33,574 bases of DNA, from positions 1 to 33,574 of the forward strand of contig NZ_FZMF01000007.1 in NCBI RefSeq assembly GCF_900197685.1, in the 5' to 3' direction. The notes under the pieces are model-generated. The model did no database searches. It saw nothing but the letters and a program-made list of their open reading frames with translations, and was not told the DNA's origin. How positions within the stretch are numbered: position 1 is the first letter of the stretch; the number at the start of each line of letters is the position of its first letter. Of the stretch, positions 25,772-33,537 are shown in pieces. A program made the position numbers and the translations under genes. The DNA is from Helicobacter baculiformis. GTDB taxonomy: Bacteria; Campylobacterota; Campylobacteria; Campylobacterales; Helicobacteraceae.

Positions 25772-25875
25772 TGGCTAGGCGTAGAAGGGGTGCATCTTTT
25801 TGGGATAGTCGCAAAAAATTTAACTTGGTGATGCGCATGTTTAAGTTGGCAATGCGTTTTTTAAAAAAACGCTAA
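25771..25875 (+). CDS. Small basic protein coupled to glnA (34 residues)
   Basis: A short ORF starting on the last base of the glnA stop (TAATG), encoding [19 protein letters not shown] and then VMRMFKLAMRFLKKR. About a third of the residues are Arg or Lys and none is acidic except one Asp; the second half could form an amphipathic cationic helix. No ribosome site is seen, so it would rely on ribosomes finishing glnA. A short hypothetical gene at this place (HP0513) exists in H. pylori as far as I recall. It could act as a small regulator or be a chance ORF; the exact stop-start overlap is the main argument in its favour. Confidence 0.45.
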   Translation: MARRRRGASFWDSRKKFNLVMRMFKLAMRFLKKR

Positions 25876-25895
25876 TGGTAGTATTAACCATTTTA
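25874..25895 (+). terminator. Weak terminator-like hairpin after glnA
   Basis: AATGGT (25874-25879) and ACCATT (25887-25892) can pair around a 7-base loop, followed by a short TTT. It is A+T-rich and weak; the small ORF end also contains GCGTTTTTT paired with AAAAAACGC just before it. Confidence 0.3.
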
Positions 25896-25934
25896 AGCTA
25901 GCATAAGAAAATTTTTTAAAAAAAGGATTTGTTA

Positions 25935-26666
25935 ATGTATAAGAGGGTTGTTTTGTGTTCGCTTTTAGGGCTCGCCGGAATTGCACAGGCGACTATGAAA
26001 AGTACCGATCACGCAACAGGCAAGTATGTTTACGATTTGCATGAAAAAACACAGCCAAAGAATAACTATACTTTGGCTTTAGCGCCTTTTGCTATTGATT
26101 TTAGTAAAAATGTGCCCGAGTCCTTGCGTGATAAGTTCAGAAACTCTTTGCAGGCACAAATCACACATATGCTAGAAATGCGCGGTTATTCTGTACTTGC
26201 TTCCACTTTGGATAAGTTGAATTTAGAGCAAAAAGAAAAGATTTTTGCTGTGGTTGATGTAAGTGCCTTTGTGGATATTTTGGAAGATACGGATATGAAG
26301 CTTTCCAAAAAACATAAAGAGATTGAGGAAGATATTACGGATATTTCTGCTGGCTTTATGCGTCTTAAGCTTATTGAGCCTAAAAGCAAAAATGCCTTCC
26401 ACATGTCGAGCATGGAACTACCTAGCTATAAAGTTAAAACCCATGTACTCGTAAGCCAGCAACGCACCAGTTCAGGCGGATTTATGCCTGTGAGTCGTAC
26501 TACGGTAGTGCGAGATGAAAAATTTGAGAGCAACATCGATCAGATTCTCGCCAAGATTTATGTTAAAAGCGTACAAAAACTTGCTCAGGATTTGCTTGCC
26601 CAAACCTTTAAGCCTTATGAGCATTTGGTAGAAAACTTCAAGAAAAACAGCCCAGCCCAGAAATAG
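25935..26666 (+). CDS. HpaA-family exported protein
   Basis: A 243-residue protein of the neuraminyllactose-binding hemagglutinin (HpaA) family, known only from Helicobacter; HpaA itself is a flagellar sheath and outer-membrane lipoprotein. Matches to HpaA as I remember it: the PFAIDFSKNVPESLRDKFRNSL block with MLEMRGYSVL, 'AGFMRLKLIEPKS' near the middle, and 'NIDQILAKIYVKSVQKLAQDL' at the end. The signal peptide (MYKRVVLCSLLGLAGIAQA) has no lipobox cysteine at the cleavage site, so this paralogue is probably not lipidated. Start ATG 25935 follows AAGGA by seven bases; TTG 25929 is an unlikely alternative. It converges on the TraF-like genes. Confidence 0.75.
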   Translation: MYKRVVLCSLLGLAGIAQATMKSTDHATGKYVYDLHEKTQPKNNYTLALAPFAIDFSKNVPESLRDKFRNSLQAQITHMLEMRGYSVLASTLDKLNLEQKEKIFAVVDVSAFVDILEDTDMKLSKKHKEIEEDITDISAGFMRLKLIEPKSKNAFHMSSMELPSYKVKTHVLVSQQRTSSGGFMPVSRTTVVRDEKFESNIDQILAKIYVKSVQKLAQDLLAQTFKPYEHLVENFKKNSPAQK

Positions 26667-26699
26667 AAGATTGCAAGGGGTGTAGTTGGCGCGGGATTA

Positions 26700-28082
26700 T
26701 TACCACTCCCAGCCACCACCTATACGCAATGCCATGTAGTTGGGGATTTTAACACCATTAAAGAGTGTCGTTTGTAACCCTGATTGTATGGAAACATCTA
26801 GGATTTTAAACAAACGCACTCCTCCAGTCAAGATCACACCTTGGTGCAGGCTTTTTTTGGCAAGGTTACCCATTGCGCCGAATTTAAGAGCAAACCATCT
26901 AAAACTAGCCATTAATCCCCCGCCTGTCATTTGGCTAACAATATTGGGGATCAAGGTCTTATTGGAAGTAAGGTCCAAATCCCATGCTAAGTTGAGCCAT
27001 TTCCAGCGCCAACCAAGTCCCATGCGCACTTGTGGTTCTATGCGTAAAGCTAATCCATCGCTATAGGAAATCTTAGGAGCATTAAGATACTTGCCCACTA
27101 ACCCTACACTCACACCTTTAATGCGGTAAACCATACCTAAATCCAAGCCAAAATGGTTTTGGTGCATAAGATTGTTAAAGTTCAATCCGCTGATGGTATT
27201 GCTCGTATTATTAATTAAACTATCTAAATTACCCTTTACAGACATGCCATAGCTTAAGCTATAAATATAGCGTGCATCTGCCCCAATAGAAAGCATCCCG
27301 AATCGACCAAAATTAATACCTTTAGCGTATCCAAAGGGTACGCTTCCCAGGGCTAAAACTCTCGCTGTCGTAGAATGTTGCGCATTAGGTGAGAACATGG
27401 AGGAGCTGTTGAAATTTTGCTCTGAGCTTTGAGAAAAAGTGATGTTAGTAGGGCTAATACCCGCTGAAAGATACTGGAGATTATTGCCCGCTTTAGGAGG
27501 AATTTGTGGGATAGAAGCCTTTAAAATAAGTTGGTTATATTTGGGATCAATCTGCACACCAGCTCCTATAAAGCCACTCGCAAAGATTCCCACAGCAAAG
27601 GTCCCAATCTCTCTTCTACTTTTAAGTCTAGGGTGGATTTGCAAAACTAAGCCATTTTGACTATCAAGCTGTACACCATTGAGGGAGAGAAAATTTTTAG
27701 CGGCATTCGCCATTTTGATAACTGCCTGAGCACTACTACCTTGGTTGGCACTAAAAGTGAGGGGGAATTGCAGATTGTTTTGTGTAAGTAAACTCCCTAT
27801 GTCTAGACTTGAAAGCGCCTGACTAGATTGACGTGCCGCTGATATCAGAGGAAGGATATTTTTAGACCCCAGTGAGACTCCAAAGCTATAGCCAAGTTTG
27901 CTTCTTGCATCCACATCTAATAAGGCTGGATTGTAGTAGAGTCCCCAAGCCGAATTCTCTAACGCGACCCCCGCCCCACCCATCGCAAAACTCGTATCTC
28001 CCATTTGTCCGAATTCCAGTGCCCCCATGCTCGCACACATCAACATCCATAATTCAAAACAATACCTAGACCTATTTGCCAT
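26700..28082 (-). CDS. TraF-like outer-membrane protein, copy A
   Basis: A 460-residue exported beta-rich protein. After a short signal region, 'LEFGQMGDTSFAMGGAGVALENSAWGLYYNPALLD' (22-56) is the hallmark opening of the TraF_2/FadL-like family (GxAxxG-ALA-x-YYNPA). Alternating Gly/aromatic strands follow, ending in 'YMALRIGGGWEW' with a terminal aromatic residue, as expected of an outer-membrane barrel. Despite the family name nothing here points to conjugation; function unknown. It is the downstream member of a tandem pair; the other copy shares the opening, 'YRIKGVSVGLVGKYLNAPKI' and 'WLNLAWDLDLTSNKTLIPN'. It carries an extra ~70 residues in the middle (Gln/Asn/Ser-rich). GGGGA precedes the ATG. 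Confidence 0.75.
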   Translation of the reverse strand: MANRSRYCFELWMLMCASMGALEFGQMGDTSFAMGGAGVALENSAWGLYYNPALLDVDARSKLGYSFGVSLGSKNILPLISAARQSSQALSSLDIGSLLTQNNLQFPLTFSANQGSSAQAVIKMANAAKNFLSLNGVQLDSQNGLVLQIHPRLKSRREIGTFAVGIFASGFIGAGVQIDPKYNQLILKASIPQIPPKAGNNLQYLSAGISPTNITFSQSSEQNFNSSSMFSPNAQHSTTARVLALGSVPFGYAKGINFGRFGMLSIGADARYIYSLSYGMSVKGNLDSLINNTSNTISGLNFNNLMHQNHFGLDLGMVYRIKGVSVGLVGKYLNAPKISYSDGLALRIEPQVRMGLGWRWKWLNLAWDLDLTSNKTLIPNIVSQMTGGGLMASFRWFALKFGAMGNLAKKSLHQGVILTGGVRLFKILDVSIQSGLQTTLFNGVKIPNYMALRIGGGWEW

Positions 28083-28128
28083 TGCGTCCCCTACAATAAA
28101 TTCTCTATGTCATTGAACTTGTACATGA

Positions 28129-29298
28129 TTAGAATGTTACATTAATGCCAAATCTCAAGGCAAAATAGTTGGGAAATTTAAAAGCTACAAAAGGGACCTT
28201 ATTACGGAAAGTATTTGGCACATCGCTAGGAAAACTTGTAGAAGCAGCCATATGTTTCAACCCAGATTGTACAGAGAGTTCAAGCCCTACAATACGCAAG
28301 ATTTTATAGCACAGTCCACCCGTTAAAATCACCCCCTTTTGTAAAACCTGTTCTTTTGCAATATTGCCCATTGCTCCAAAGCGTACCCCTAAACCAAAGG
28401 GAAGATTCAAGCCAATACCGCCTCCGACCATGCGGTTATAGCTATTAGGAATTAAAGTTTTATTGGAAGTGAGATCCACATCCATAGCTAAATTGAGCCA
28501 TTTATAATGATAAGCCATGCCCAAACGCGCTTGAGGTCCAAGAGTGGCTCGGGTGCCACTATTAAAGCGCACCACCGGCTCATTGACATTTTTAAGCACA
28601 ACTCCTACACTAAACCCCACAATTCTATAAACTATCCCCATGTCTAAAATAAAATGACTCTGCCTTTGTCTGAGCGCTTTATCAGAGAGTAACTCTTTTA
28701 TCTGAGTGAAGCGCTGATCTTGGGCTTCGAGATCGACACTGTACATATAACCCGCACTCACACCTACCCCAAGCGTACCAAATTTATGCAAGCTAAAAGC
28801 TTTAGAATAGCCTACATTGAGACTTCCCAAGCCCAAAGCCCTTAGAGTCATAGAGTCTGCGTTAGAGTTGCGTGCATGGGCTTGCCCGAAAGCGTTGATA
28901 AATACACCCACCCCCAGTGCACCTAAACCTTTTTGTTGTCCCGTTTTTTTGCTTTTATGGTCCAAGCGTAATTGAAACGCCAAGCCATCTTGGGTGTTCA
29001 TATACAGCCCATTATTAGGATTAAAGGAGAGATGAGAGCCTTGAGCAGTGGCTCCAACCAAGCTAGGAAGATTATTCCCGCTTGCGCGTGCACCAACATT
29101 AACGCCTAGTCTAAACCGCTTGCTAGTATCCATGTCTAGCAAGGCAGGGTTATAGTAAAGTCCCCACTCAGAATCTTCTAAAGCTACACCAGCTCCACCC
29201 ATTGCTGGGCTGATACCACCCATCTGTCCAAATTGCAATGCTCCCACACTCCCACAAATTAAGGTGCACAGCCCTGCCAAGCGTGCCGATTGACCCAT
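28129..29298 (-). CDS. TraF-like outer-membrane protein, copy B
   Basis: A 389-residue paralogue of the adjacent gene and the first of the tandem pair. The signal peptide is MGQSARLAGLCTLICGSVGA, followed by 'LQFGQMGGISPAMGGAGVALEDSEWGLYYNPALLDMD'. Shared blocks include 'DMGIVYRIVGFSVGVVLKNVNEP' and 'LNLAMDVDLTSNKTLIPN'. The C-terminus 'NYFALRFGINVTF' ends in phenylalanine, the usual barrel-insertion signal. AGGAG lies seven bases upstream of the ATG. The 46-base gap to copy A has no clear promoter, so the two are likely cotranscribed. Function unknown; surface exposure of the loops is inferred. Confidence 0.75.
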   Translation of the reverse strand: MGQSARLAGLCTLICGSVGALQFGQMGGISPAMGGAGVALEDSEWGLYYNPALLDMDTSKRFRLGVNVGARASGNNLPSLVGATAQGSHLSFNPNNGLYMNTQDGLAFQLRLDHKSKKTGQQKGLGALGVGVFINAFGQAHARNSNADSMTLRALGLGSLNVGYSKAFSLHKFGTLGVGVSAGYMYSVDLEAQDQRFTQIKELLSDKALRQRQSHFILDMGIVYRIVGFSVGVVLKNVNEPVVRFNSGTRATLGPQARLGMAYHYKWLNLAMDVDLTSNKTLIPNSYNRMVGGGIGLNLPFGLGVRFGAMGNIAKEQVLQKGVILTGGLCYKILRIVGLELSVQSGLKHMAASTSFPSDVPNTFRNKVPFVAFKFPNYFALRFGINVTF

Positions 29299-29994
29299 CT
29301 AAAAACTCCTGCAAAATTTCATTCATTTAAGCATATATCGATCCACAATCACCTTAAAAACTAAGACAAGACACAGAATCAAAACGTCCATGCATAGATT
29401 TGCAAGCATATATAAAACATTGTTGGCGCTCTTGTATTTAGTAGAAGATTTCACGTAATATGTCATACAACGTATCATATAAAACTCTTTGCATCTAATA
29501 CTAGGGATTGTGCCTTATCTGCCTAACTAAAGAGCAAAGTATTCTGTTTGGTGGGGGTTTAGAAGCCAATTTTGCGAAGTCATTGTGTCCACACATGGAC
29601 GCAGGACTAGAAGAACTCTTCTTTGCAGCTGACATACTCCTCATAACTAAAGTTAGGGAATTCTAGCTTTAGTGGAAATAGATCGTAGCTTCAAACAGGA
29701 CAGCTCGCTTAGGAGTCCTATATTCCCTATGCCAAAGGGTAAAAAAATTAGAAATATAGCTTAATTCTTAAGAAAGTAATTAGACGCAAAGGTGCAAAGA
29801 GACTAGACTTTACAGAGTGAGTTCCGACAATAAAATGTTTTAAGATTTATTTTATTAGATATCGTATAGAATCTTTGCGAGTTGGAGCATCAACTCCCAG
29901 AGGAAAAGCTATAGAATCTCTTGGTGTGCGAGCTCTGTCAATCCCAAAATTCCTTAGCTTTGATCTCAAGTTATTCGGTGTTAGAGGCGCATGC
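29299..29994. other. ~700-base structured stretch without a convincing gene
   Basis: Lies between divergent outer-membrane protein genes. It contains at least two good hairpins (29584-29603 and 29646-29673). A stop-free piece from a TTG (29508) to a TAG (29664-29666), 52 residues, matches nothing I know. The frame of the next gene stays open back to 29875, but that extension does not resemble an exported protein. Base composition is A+T-rich compared with core genes. It may hold a small RNA, a mobile-element scar, or both. Confidence 0.4.
29646..29673 (+). other. 11-bp hairpin
   Basis: ACTAAAGTTAG (29646-29656) pairs with CTAGCTTTAGT (29663-29673), ten Watson-Crick pairs and one T-G, around the loop GGAATT. 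No T tract follows, so it is not an ordinary terminator. A second hairpin (TGTGTCCA-CACA-TGGACGCA, 29584-29603, one wobble) lies 40 bases upstream. Confidence 0.5.
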
Positions 29995-31296
29995 ATGAGA
30001 ACTGGTTGGGTATTAAAGGCGTTGCCTTGTAGCGTAGCGTTATGGGGAGCAATGGCAGTTGGAGGTGAAGCAGCAAGCTTTGCCTATGATTTGAAATTTG
30101 TGAGCTTTACCTACAACTTAGCGGGTAAGGACAACCCCTATTGGAATAGTTTAGTAAACATGAAAAATCGGATTATGCCCGAAATTGGGATTCAATTCGA
30201 TAAAAACCAATCTTTAATGTTTGGCGGATGGTTTATCCAAAATCTACACACCCATTATAGCTACTTCCCCTATTCTTGGGGGGTTACGATGTATTATAGT
30301 GGGGTATGGAAGGATTTTAGGGCTTATGTGGGCATCATCCCTAGAACTTATTCCATCTCTTCTTACCCTCTAGCGGCTTTTAAAAAGCTCTTTTGGTTTA
30401 AAGACCCTACCGCTAGAGGGGCAATGTTGCAATACAAGCCCGCTTACAACCCTGATCGCTGGTGGAATGGCTGGGCGGAGTTCATCATAGACTGGTATGG
30501 CGGGCGCAACTGGAACAATGGCCCGGCTAAGAAAAATTACAACATGAACCAAATGCTCTACTTTGGTTCTACCGAGTGGTCGTTTTTAAAAGGCTATCTT
30601 GGCTTTGGGGGCAGAATTGTAGCCTTCCACAATACTAGCTCTTATAGCATGGGAAGCAAGTATCCCTTTGATGGAAAATCTTACATGAATCAAAACGATG
30701 AAACCCCCCTTTGGCCCAATGGTTATCCTTATTTTAGCGGTGAACCTCAAGGGGGCGTGCCCGGAGAATATTCTAACCCCACCGTGCTCGATCGCATTTA
30801 CTACTATGGCTATATCAAAACCGATCTCAAGCGTCTGATGCCCTATATGGACAAAATCTCTTTTGCCTTTGGCACGATGTCTGAGCAAGAACATTATTGC
30901 GTACGTTCGGGGGTGAAGTGCGGACCTAGCCAGTGGTATAATAGTTTTGGGGGGCAATTTGACTTTGTGGCGCAGTATAAGGGCTTTGGTTTCTATGAAA
31001 AATACTACTTTTCAGACAAGCCCCAAATGAAATTTTACGCCACCTATGGGCGCGCGCTCTACACCGGGCTACCTTGGTACCACGCGCCTAACTTCCAGCG
31101 CCTAGCGTTTTACTATGTCTATAAGAACAAGTTCATGAGCTTGCGTGCGGACGCGTTCTTTAACTTCATGGGCGGGGGCAATGGGCACAGCTTGAATGGG
31201 ACAGGGGGCAAATGGTACACCACCTTCCAGCAATTTGTAACCCTCTCCATTGACACTAGAGAACTGGTGGACTTTGTGCGTAGCCACCGCCACTAG
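29995..31296 (+). CDS. Aromatic-rich outer-membrane protein, unrecognised
   Basis: A 433-residue exported protein. The signal peptide MRTGWVLKALPCSVALWGA continues to a likely cut near GGEA. The mature part is very rich in Tyr, Trp, Phe and Gly with alternating strands, for example 'YDLKFVSFTYNLAG', 'LMFGGWFIQNLHTHYSYFPYSWG' and 'LAFYYVYKNKFMSLRADAFFNFMGG', which fits a beta barrel. It could belong to the Helicobacter Hof/HP_OMP_2 porin group, but I see no motif to settle this. Two cysteines (YCVRSGVKCG) may form a loop disulphide. I chose ATG 29995 because it starts the signal peptide; the open frame reaches back to 29875 without a start that makes sense. Its TAG overlaps the gltX stop on the other strand. 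Confidence 0.7.
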   Translation: MRTGWVLKALPCSVALWGAMAVGGEAASFAYDLKFVSFTYNLAGKDNPYWNSLVNMKNRIMPEIGIQFDKNQSLMFGGWFIQNLHTHYSYFPYSWGVTMYYSGVWKDFRAYVGIIPRTYSISSYPLAAFKKLFWFKDPTARGAMLQYKPAYNPDRWWNGWAEFIIDWYGGRNWNNGPAKKNYNMNQMLYFGSTEWSFLKGYLGFGGRIVAFHNTSSYSMGSKYPFDGKSYMNQNDETPLWPNGYPYFSGEPQGGVPGEYSNPTVLDRIYYYGYIKTDLKRLMPYMDKISFAFGTMSEQEHYCVRSGVKCGPSQWYNSFGGQFDFVAQYKGFGFYEKYYFSDKPQMKFYATYGRALYTGLPWYHAPNFQRLAFYYVYKNKFMSLRADAFFNFMGGGNGHSLNGTGGKWYTTFQQFVTLSIDTRELVDFVRSHRH

Positions 31297-32666
31297 GCGC
31301 GCGCTAAGAAAGTTTGCAGGCGTTCTAAAGCTTGATCGCCTAGCACGAATAGGGCTTGTTTGAGATCAATCCCCCCTTTCTTGCCTAAGAGTGCGACGCG
31401 CAATGCGGGCATGAAAGCCCCGGGTTTGAGCGCGTGGGTGTCTAAAAAGGTGTGCAAGAGGGTTTGGATATTCTCTAAACTCTCTAAGGGCGCGTCTTTT
31501 AAGATCTGGGCGAATGCTTCTAGCAGGGGTTTAGCTTGCGGGTTTTTAATAGGGTCATAGCTAACAGGGGGGTTTAGCACTTCGTGCACGCCTGTACTCA
31601 AGCTCTTAAGGGTGGTGCAACGCTCTTTAAGCGCGCCTAATAACATGTCTTTTTGGAGCGTATTAAGACGATCAAAGGCGGGGGGCAGCTCAAAATCTTG
31701 TAAAAGTATCTCTAATTGGGCGTTAGAGGTGGCTTTGAGATAATGGGCGTTGAGCCAGTCTAATTTGTGGGGGCTAAAACAACTGGGCGCGCTATTTAAA
31801 TCTTTGGCGTCAAAGAGTCTTAGCAATTCTTCTAGGCTAAAAATCTCTTGATCGCCATAACTCCAACCCAAGCGCGCTAAGAAATTCAGCAAAGCCTCTT
31901 TAAGATAGCCCAAAGCCTTGTAATCCATCACGCCCATCGCCCCATCGCGTTTACTCAATTTGCGCCCCTGCTCGTTTAAAATCATGGGCACATGGTAAAA
32001 ATTAGGCAATTTAAAACCTAGGGCTTGGTAAATGAGAATCTGCTTAGGGGTGTTGCTCAAATGATCGTCCCCGCGAATAATATCGCTAATGCCCATCAAC
32101 GCGTCATCAATGCTTACCACAAAATTGTAAGTGGGCGTGCCATCCGCGCGCGCGATGATGAAGTCGTCTAACTCTTTAGCCTGTACCACCACTACGCCCT
32201 TGATCCCGTCTTTAAAGGCGATCTCCCCCTGCAGAGGGGCTTTAAGGCGCACCACAGGCTTAACCCCTTGAGGGGATGTGCCGGTAAAATCTCTATAGCG
32301 GCGATCGTAGCGGGGAGTCTCCCCTTTGGCGCGCTGGGTTTCTCTTAAAGCCTCTAGCTCTTCTTTACTCGTGTAGCAATAATACGCCTTGTGCGCCTCT
32401 AAGAGTTGTTGGACATAGCTTTGATAAAGCTCTAAGCGTTGAGACTGGTAGAGAATTTCTCCATCAAAGCCCAAACCCATCCACGCAAAGGCTTGCAAAA
32501 TCGCCTCTGTGGCCTCTTGGCTATTGCGCGCCAAATCGGTGTCTTCAATGCGCAAATAACACTTACCCCCCCGCCCCCTGGCATAAAGATAATTAAACAG
32601 AGCCGTCCTCAAGCCTCCAATGTGTAAATGCCCTGTGGGAGAGGGCGCAAAACGGGTTACAACCAT
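31293..32666 (-). CDS. gltX: Glutamyl-tRNA synthetase
   Basis: Charges tRNA-Glu. The protein has 457 residues. The HIGH-like motif is in RFAPSPTGHLHIGGLRTALF (5-24), then 'YLRIEDTDLARNS', 'DDFIIARADGTPTYNFVVSIDDALMGISDIIRGDDHLSNTPKQ' and the KMSKS variant KLSKRDG. The C-terminal helical anticodon-binding part is present. It most resembles GltX1 (HP0476) of H. pylori by the stretches I remember; epsilonproteobacteria often have two GltX, one of which loads tRNA-Gln for the amidotransferase route, and the specificity cannot be read here. AAGGA lies five bases before the ATG. It is read convergently with the outer-membrane gene and divergently from the exonuclease. Confidence 0.95.
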   Translation of the reverse strand: MVVTRFAPSPTGHLHIGGLRTALFNYLYARGRGGKCYLRIEDTDLARNSQEATEAILQAFAWMGLGFDGEILYQSQRLELYQSYVQQLLEAHKAYYCYTSKEELEALRETQRAKGETPRYDRRYRDFTGTSPQGVKPVVRLKAPLQGEIAFKDGIKGVVVVQAKELDDFIIARADGTPTYNFVVSIDDALMGISDIIRGDDHLSNTPKQILIYQALGFKLPNFYHVPMILNEQGRKLSKRDGAMGVMDYKALGYLKEALLNFLARLGWSYGDQEIFSLEELLRLFDAKDLNSAPSCFSPHKLDWLNAHYLKATSNAQLEILLQDFELPPAFDRLNTLQKDMLLGALKERCTTLKSLSTGVHEVLNPPVSYDPIKNPQAKPLLEAFAQILKDAPLESLENIQTLLHTFLDTHALKPGAFMPALRVALLGKKGGIDLKQALFVLGDQALERLQTFLARA

Positions 32667-32708
32667 GCATGTCCTTTAAGCGCAAAAGTCCTAAAATACG
32701 CATTTTAA

Positions 32709-32714
32709 TATAAG
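32709..32714 (+). promoter_or_regulatory. Possible -10 box of the exonuclease gene
   Basis: TATAAG preceded by TTAA in the 67-base divergent gap. The start would fall near 32721, with AAAAGGG (32722-32728) next to the ATG at 32734, giving a very short leader. Confidence 0.35.
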
Positions 32715-32733
32715 CTGACTTAAAAGGGTGTGT

Positions 32734-33537
32734 ATGCTTTGTGTCTTGGATATTGAAACTGTGCCGGATATTGATTTGATCAGACAGGATTTAGACCCCG
32801 AAAGTACTTTAGAACCCTTAGAGCTCTGCACTAAAGCTTTTGAGTGGCAAAAAGCTAAAAGCGGGTACGAGTTTTTGCCCCTGTATTGGCATAAGGTGGT
32901 GTCCATTGCTGCCGTATTAGCCGATACGCATGGACATTTTATCAAGGTAGGTAATTTTGGCAGACAAGAGGGGCAAAAGAGAGATGAAAAACACTTGGTC
33001 GCAGATTTTCTGAGCTTTTTTAACCATCAAAAACCCATGCTTGTTAGTTTCAATGGGCGTAATTTTGATCTGCCAGTGCTCATGCTTAAAGCCCTTGCCT
33101 ACAACCTAGACGCGCACGCCTTTTATGAGCAAAGCAATAAATGGGAAAATTACCGCTACCGCTACAGCGAAGCGTTCCATATGGATTTGCTCGATAGCCT
33201 TTCTCAGTTTGGTGCGCCGCGGCTTAACCTCGATGGGGTGTGTTCTATGGCGGGTTTGCCGGGTAAATTTGGCTTGAGTGGGGAGTGTGTGCATGAAATT
33301 TATTATAGTCAAGAGGGCGATCGCATGGAGCGCATTGATCTTTATTGTCAAGGCGATGTGCTCAACACCTATTGGCTTTATCTTAAATACATTCTCTCTA
33401 AGGGAGAGTTGATTAAAGAACACTATTTAAACATTTTGGTAGAGTTTAAAAACAAACTCCCCCAAGACAAACCCTATAGCGAGGTTTTCACGCAAGCCCT
33501 AGAGCGCGAGATTCAAACTGAGATGCAAGAAGATTAA
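32734..33537 (+). CDS. PolB-like 3'-5' exonuclease
   Basis: A DEDD-type exonuclease of 267 residues related to the proofreading domain of family B polymerases (PF10108 group). Exo I is LDIETVPD (Asp and Glu as metal ligands, residues 5-12 from the ATG at 32734). Exo II is 'LVSFNGRNFDLPVL' with the catalytic Asp. Exo III is 'IDLYCQGDVLNTYWLYLKY', where YCQGDVLNT matches the Y-x3-D pattern. The central 'HMDLLDSLSQFGAPRLNLDGVCSMAGLPGK' is typical of this stand-alone group. Its substrate in cells is unknown; repair is likely. A GTG at 32728 would add two residues, but the ATG has better spacing to AAAAGGG. The stop overlaps the next ATG. Confidence 0.85.
   Translation: MLCVLDIETVPDIDLIRQDLDPESTLEPLELCTKAFEWQKAKSGYEFLPLYWHKVVSIAAVLADTHGHFIKVGNFGRQEGQKRDEKHLVADFLSFFNHQKPMLVSFNGRNFDLPVLMLKALAYNLDAHAFYEQSNKWENYRYRYSEAFHMDLLDSLSQFGAPRLNLDGVCSMAGLPGKFGLSGECVHEIYYSQEGDRMERIDLYCQGDVLNTYWLYLKYILSKGELIKEHYLNILVEFKNKLPQDKPYSEVFTQALEREIQTEMQED

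Noticed and set aside
25855-25873. GCGTTTTTT/AAAAAACGC palindrome as the glnA terminator
   Set aside because: It lies inside the small ORF, has a loop too small to form well, and no T tract follows.
26700-29298. TraF name taken as evidence for conjugation genes
   Set aside because: No other transfer genes are nearby; the family is widespread in Helicobacter as chromosomal outer-membrane proteins.
29508-29666. 52-residue ORF between the outer-membrane genes
   Set aside because: Starts at TTG without a ribosome site, resembles no protein, and overlaps the hairpin; kept only as part of the non-coding stretch.
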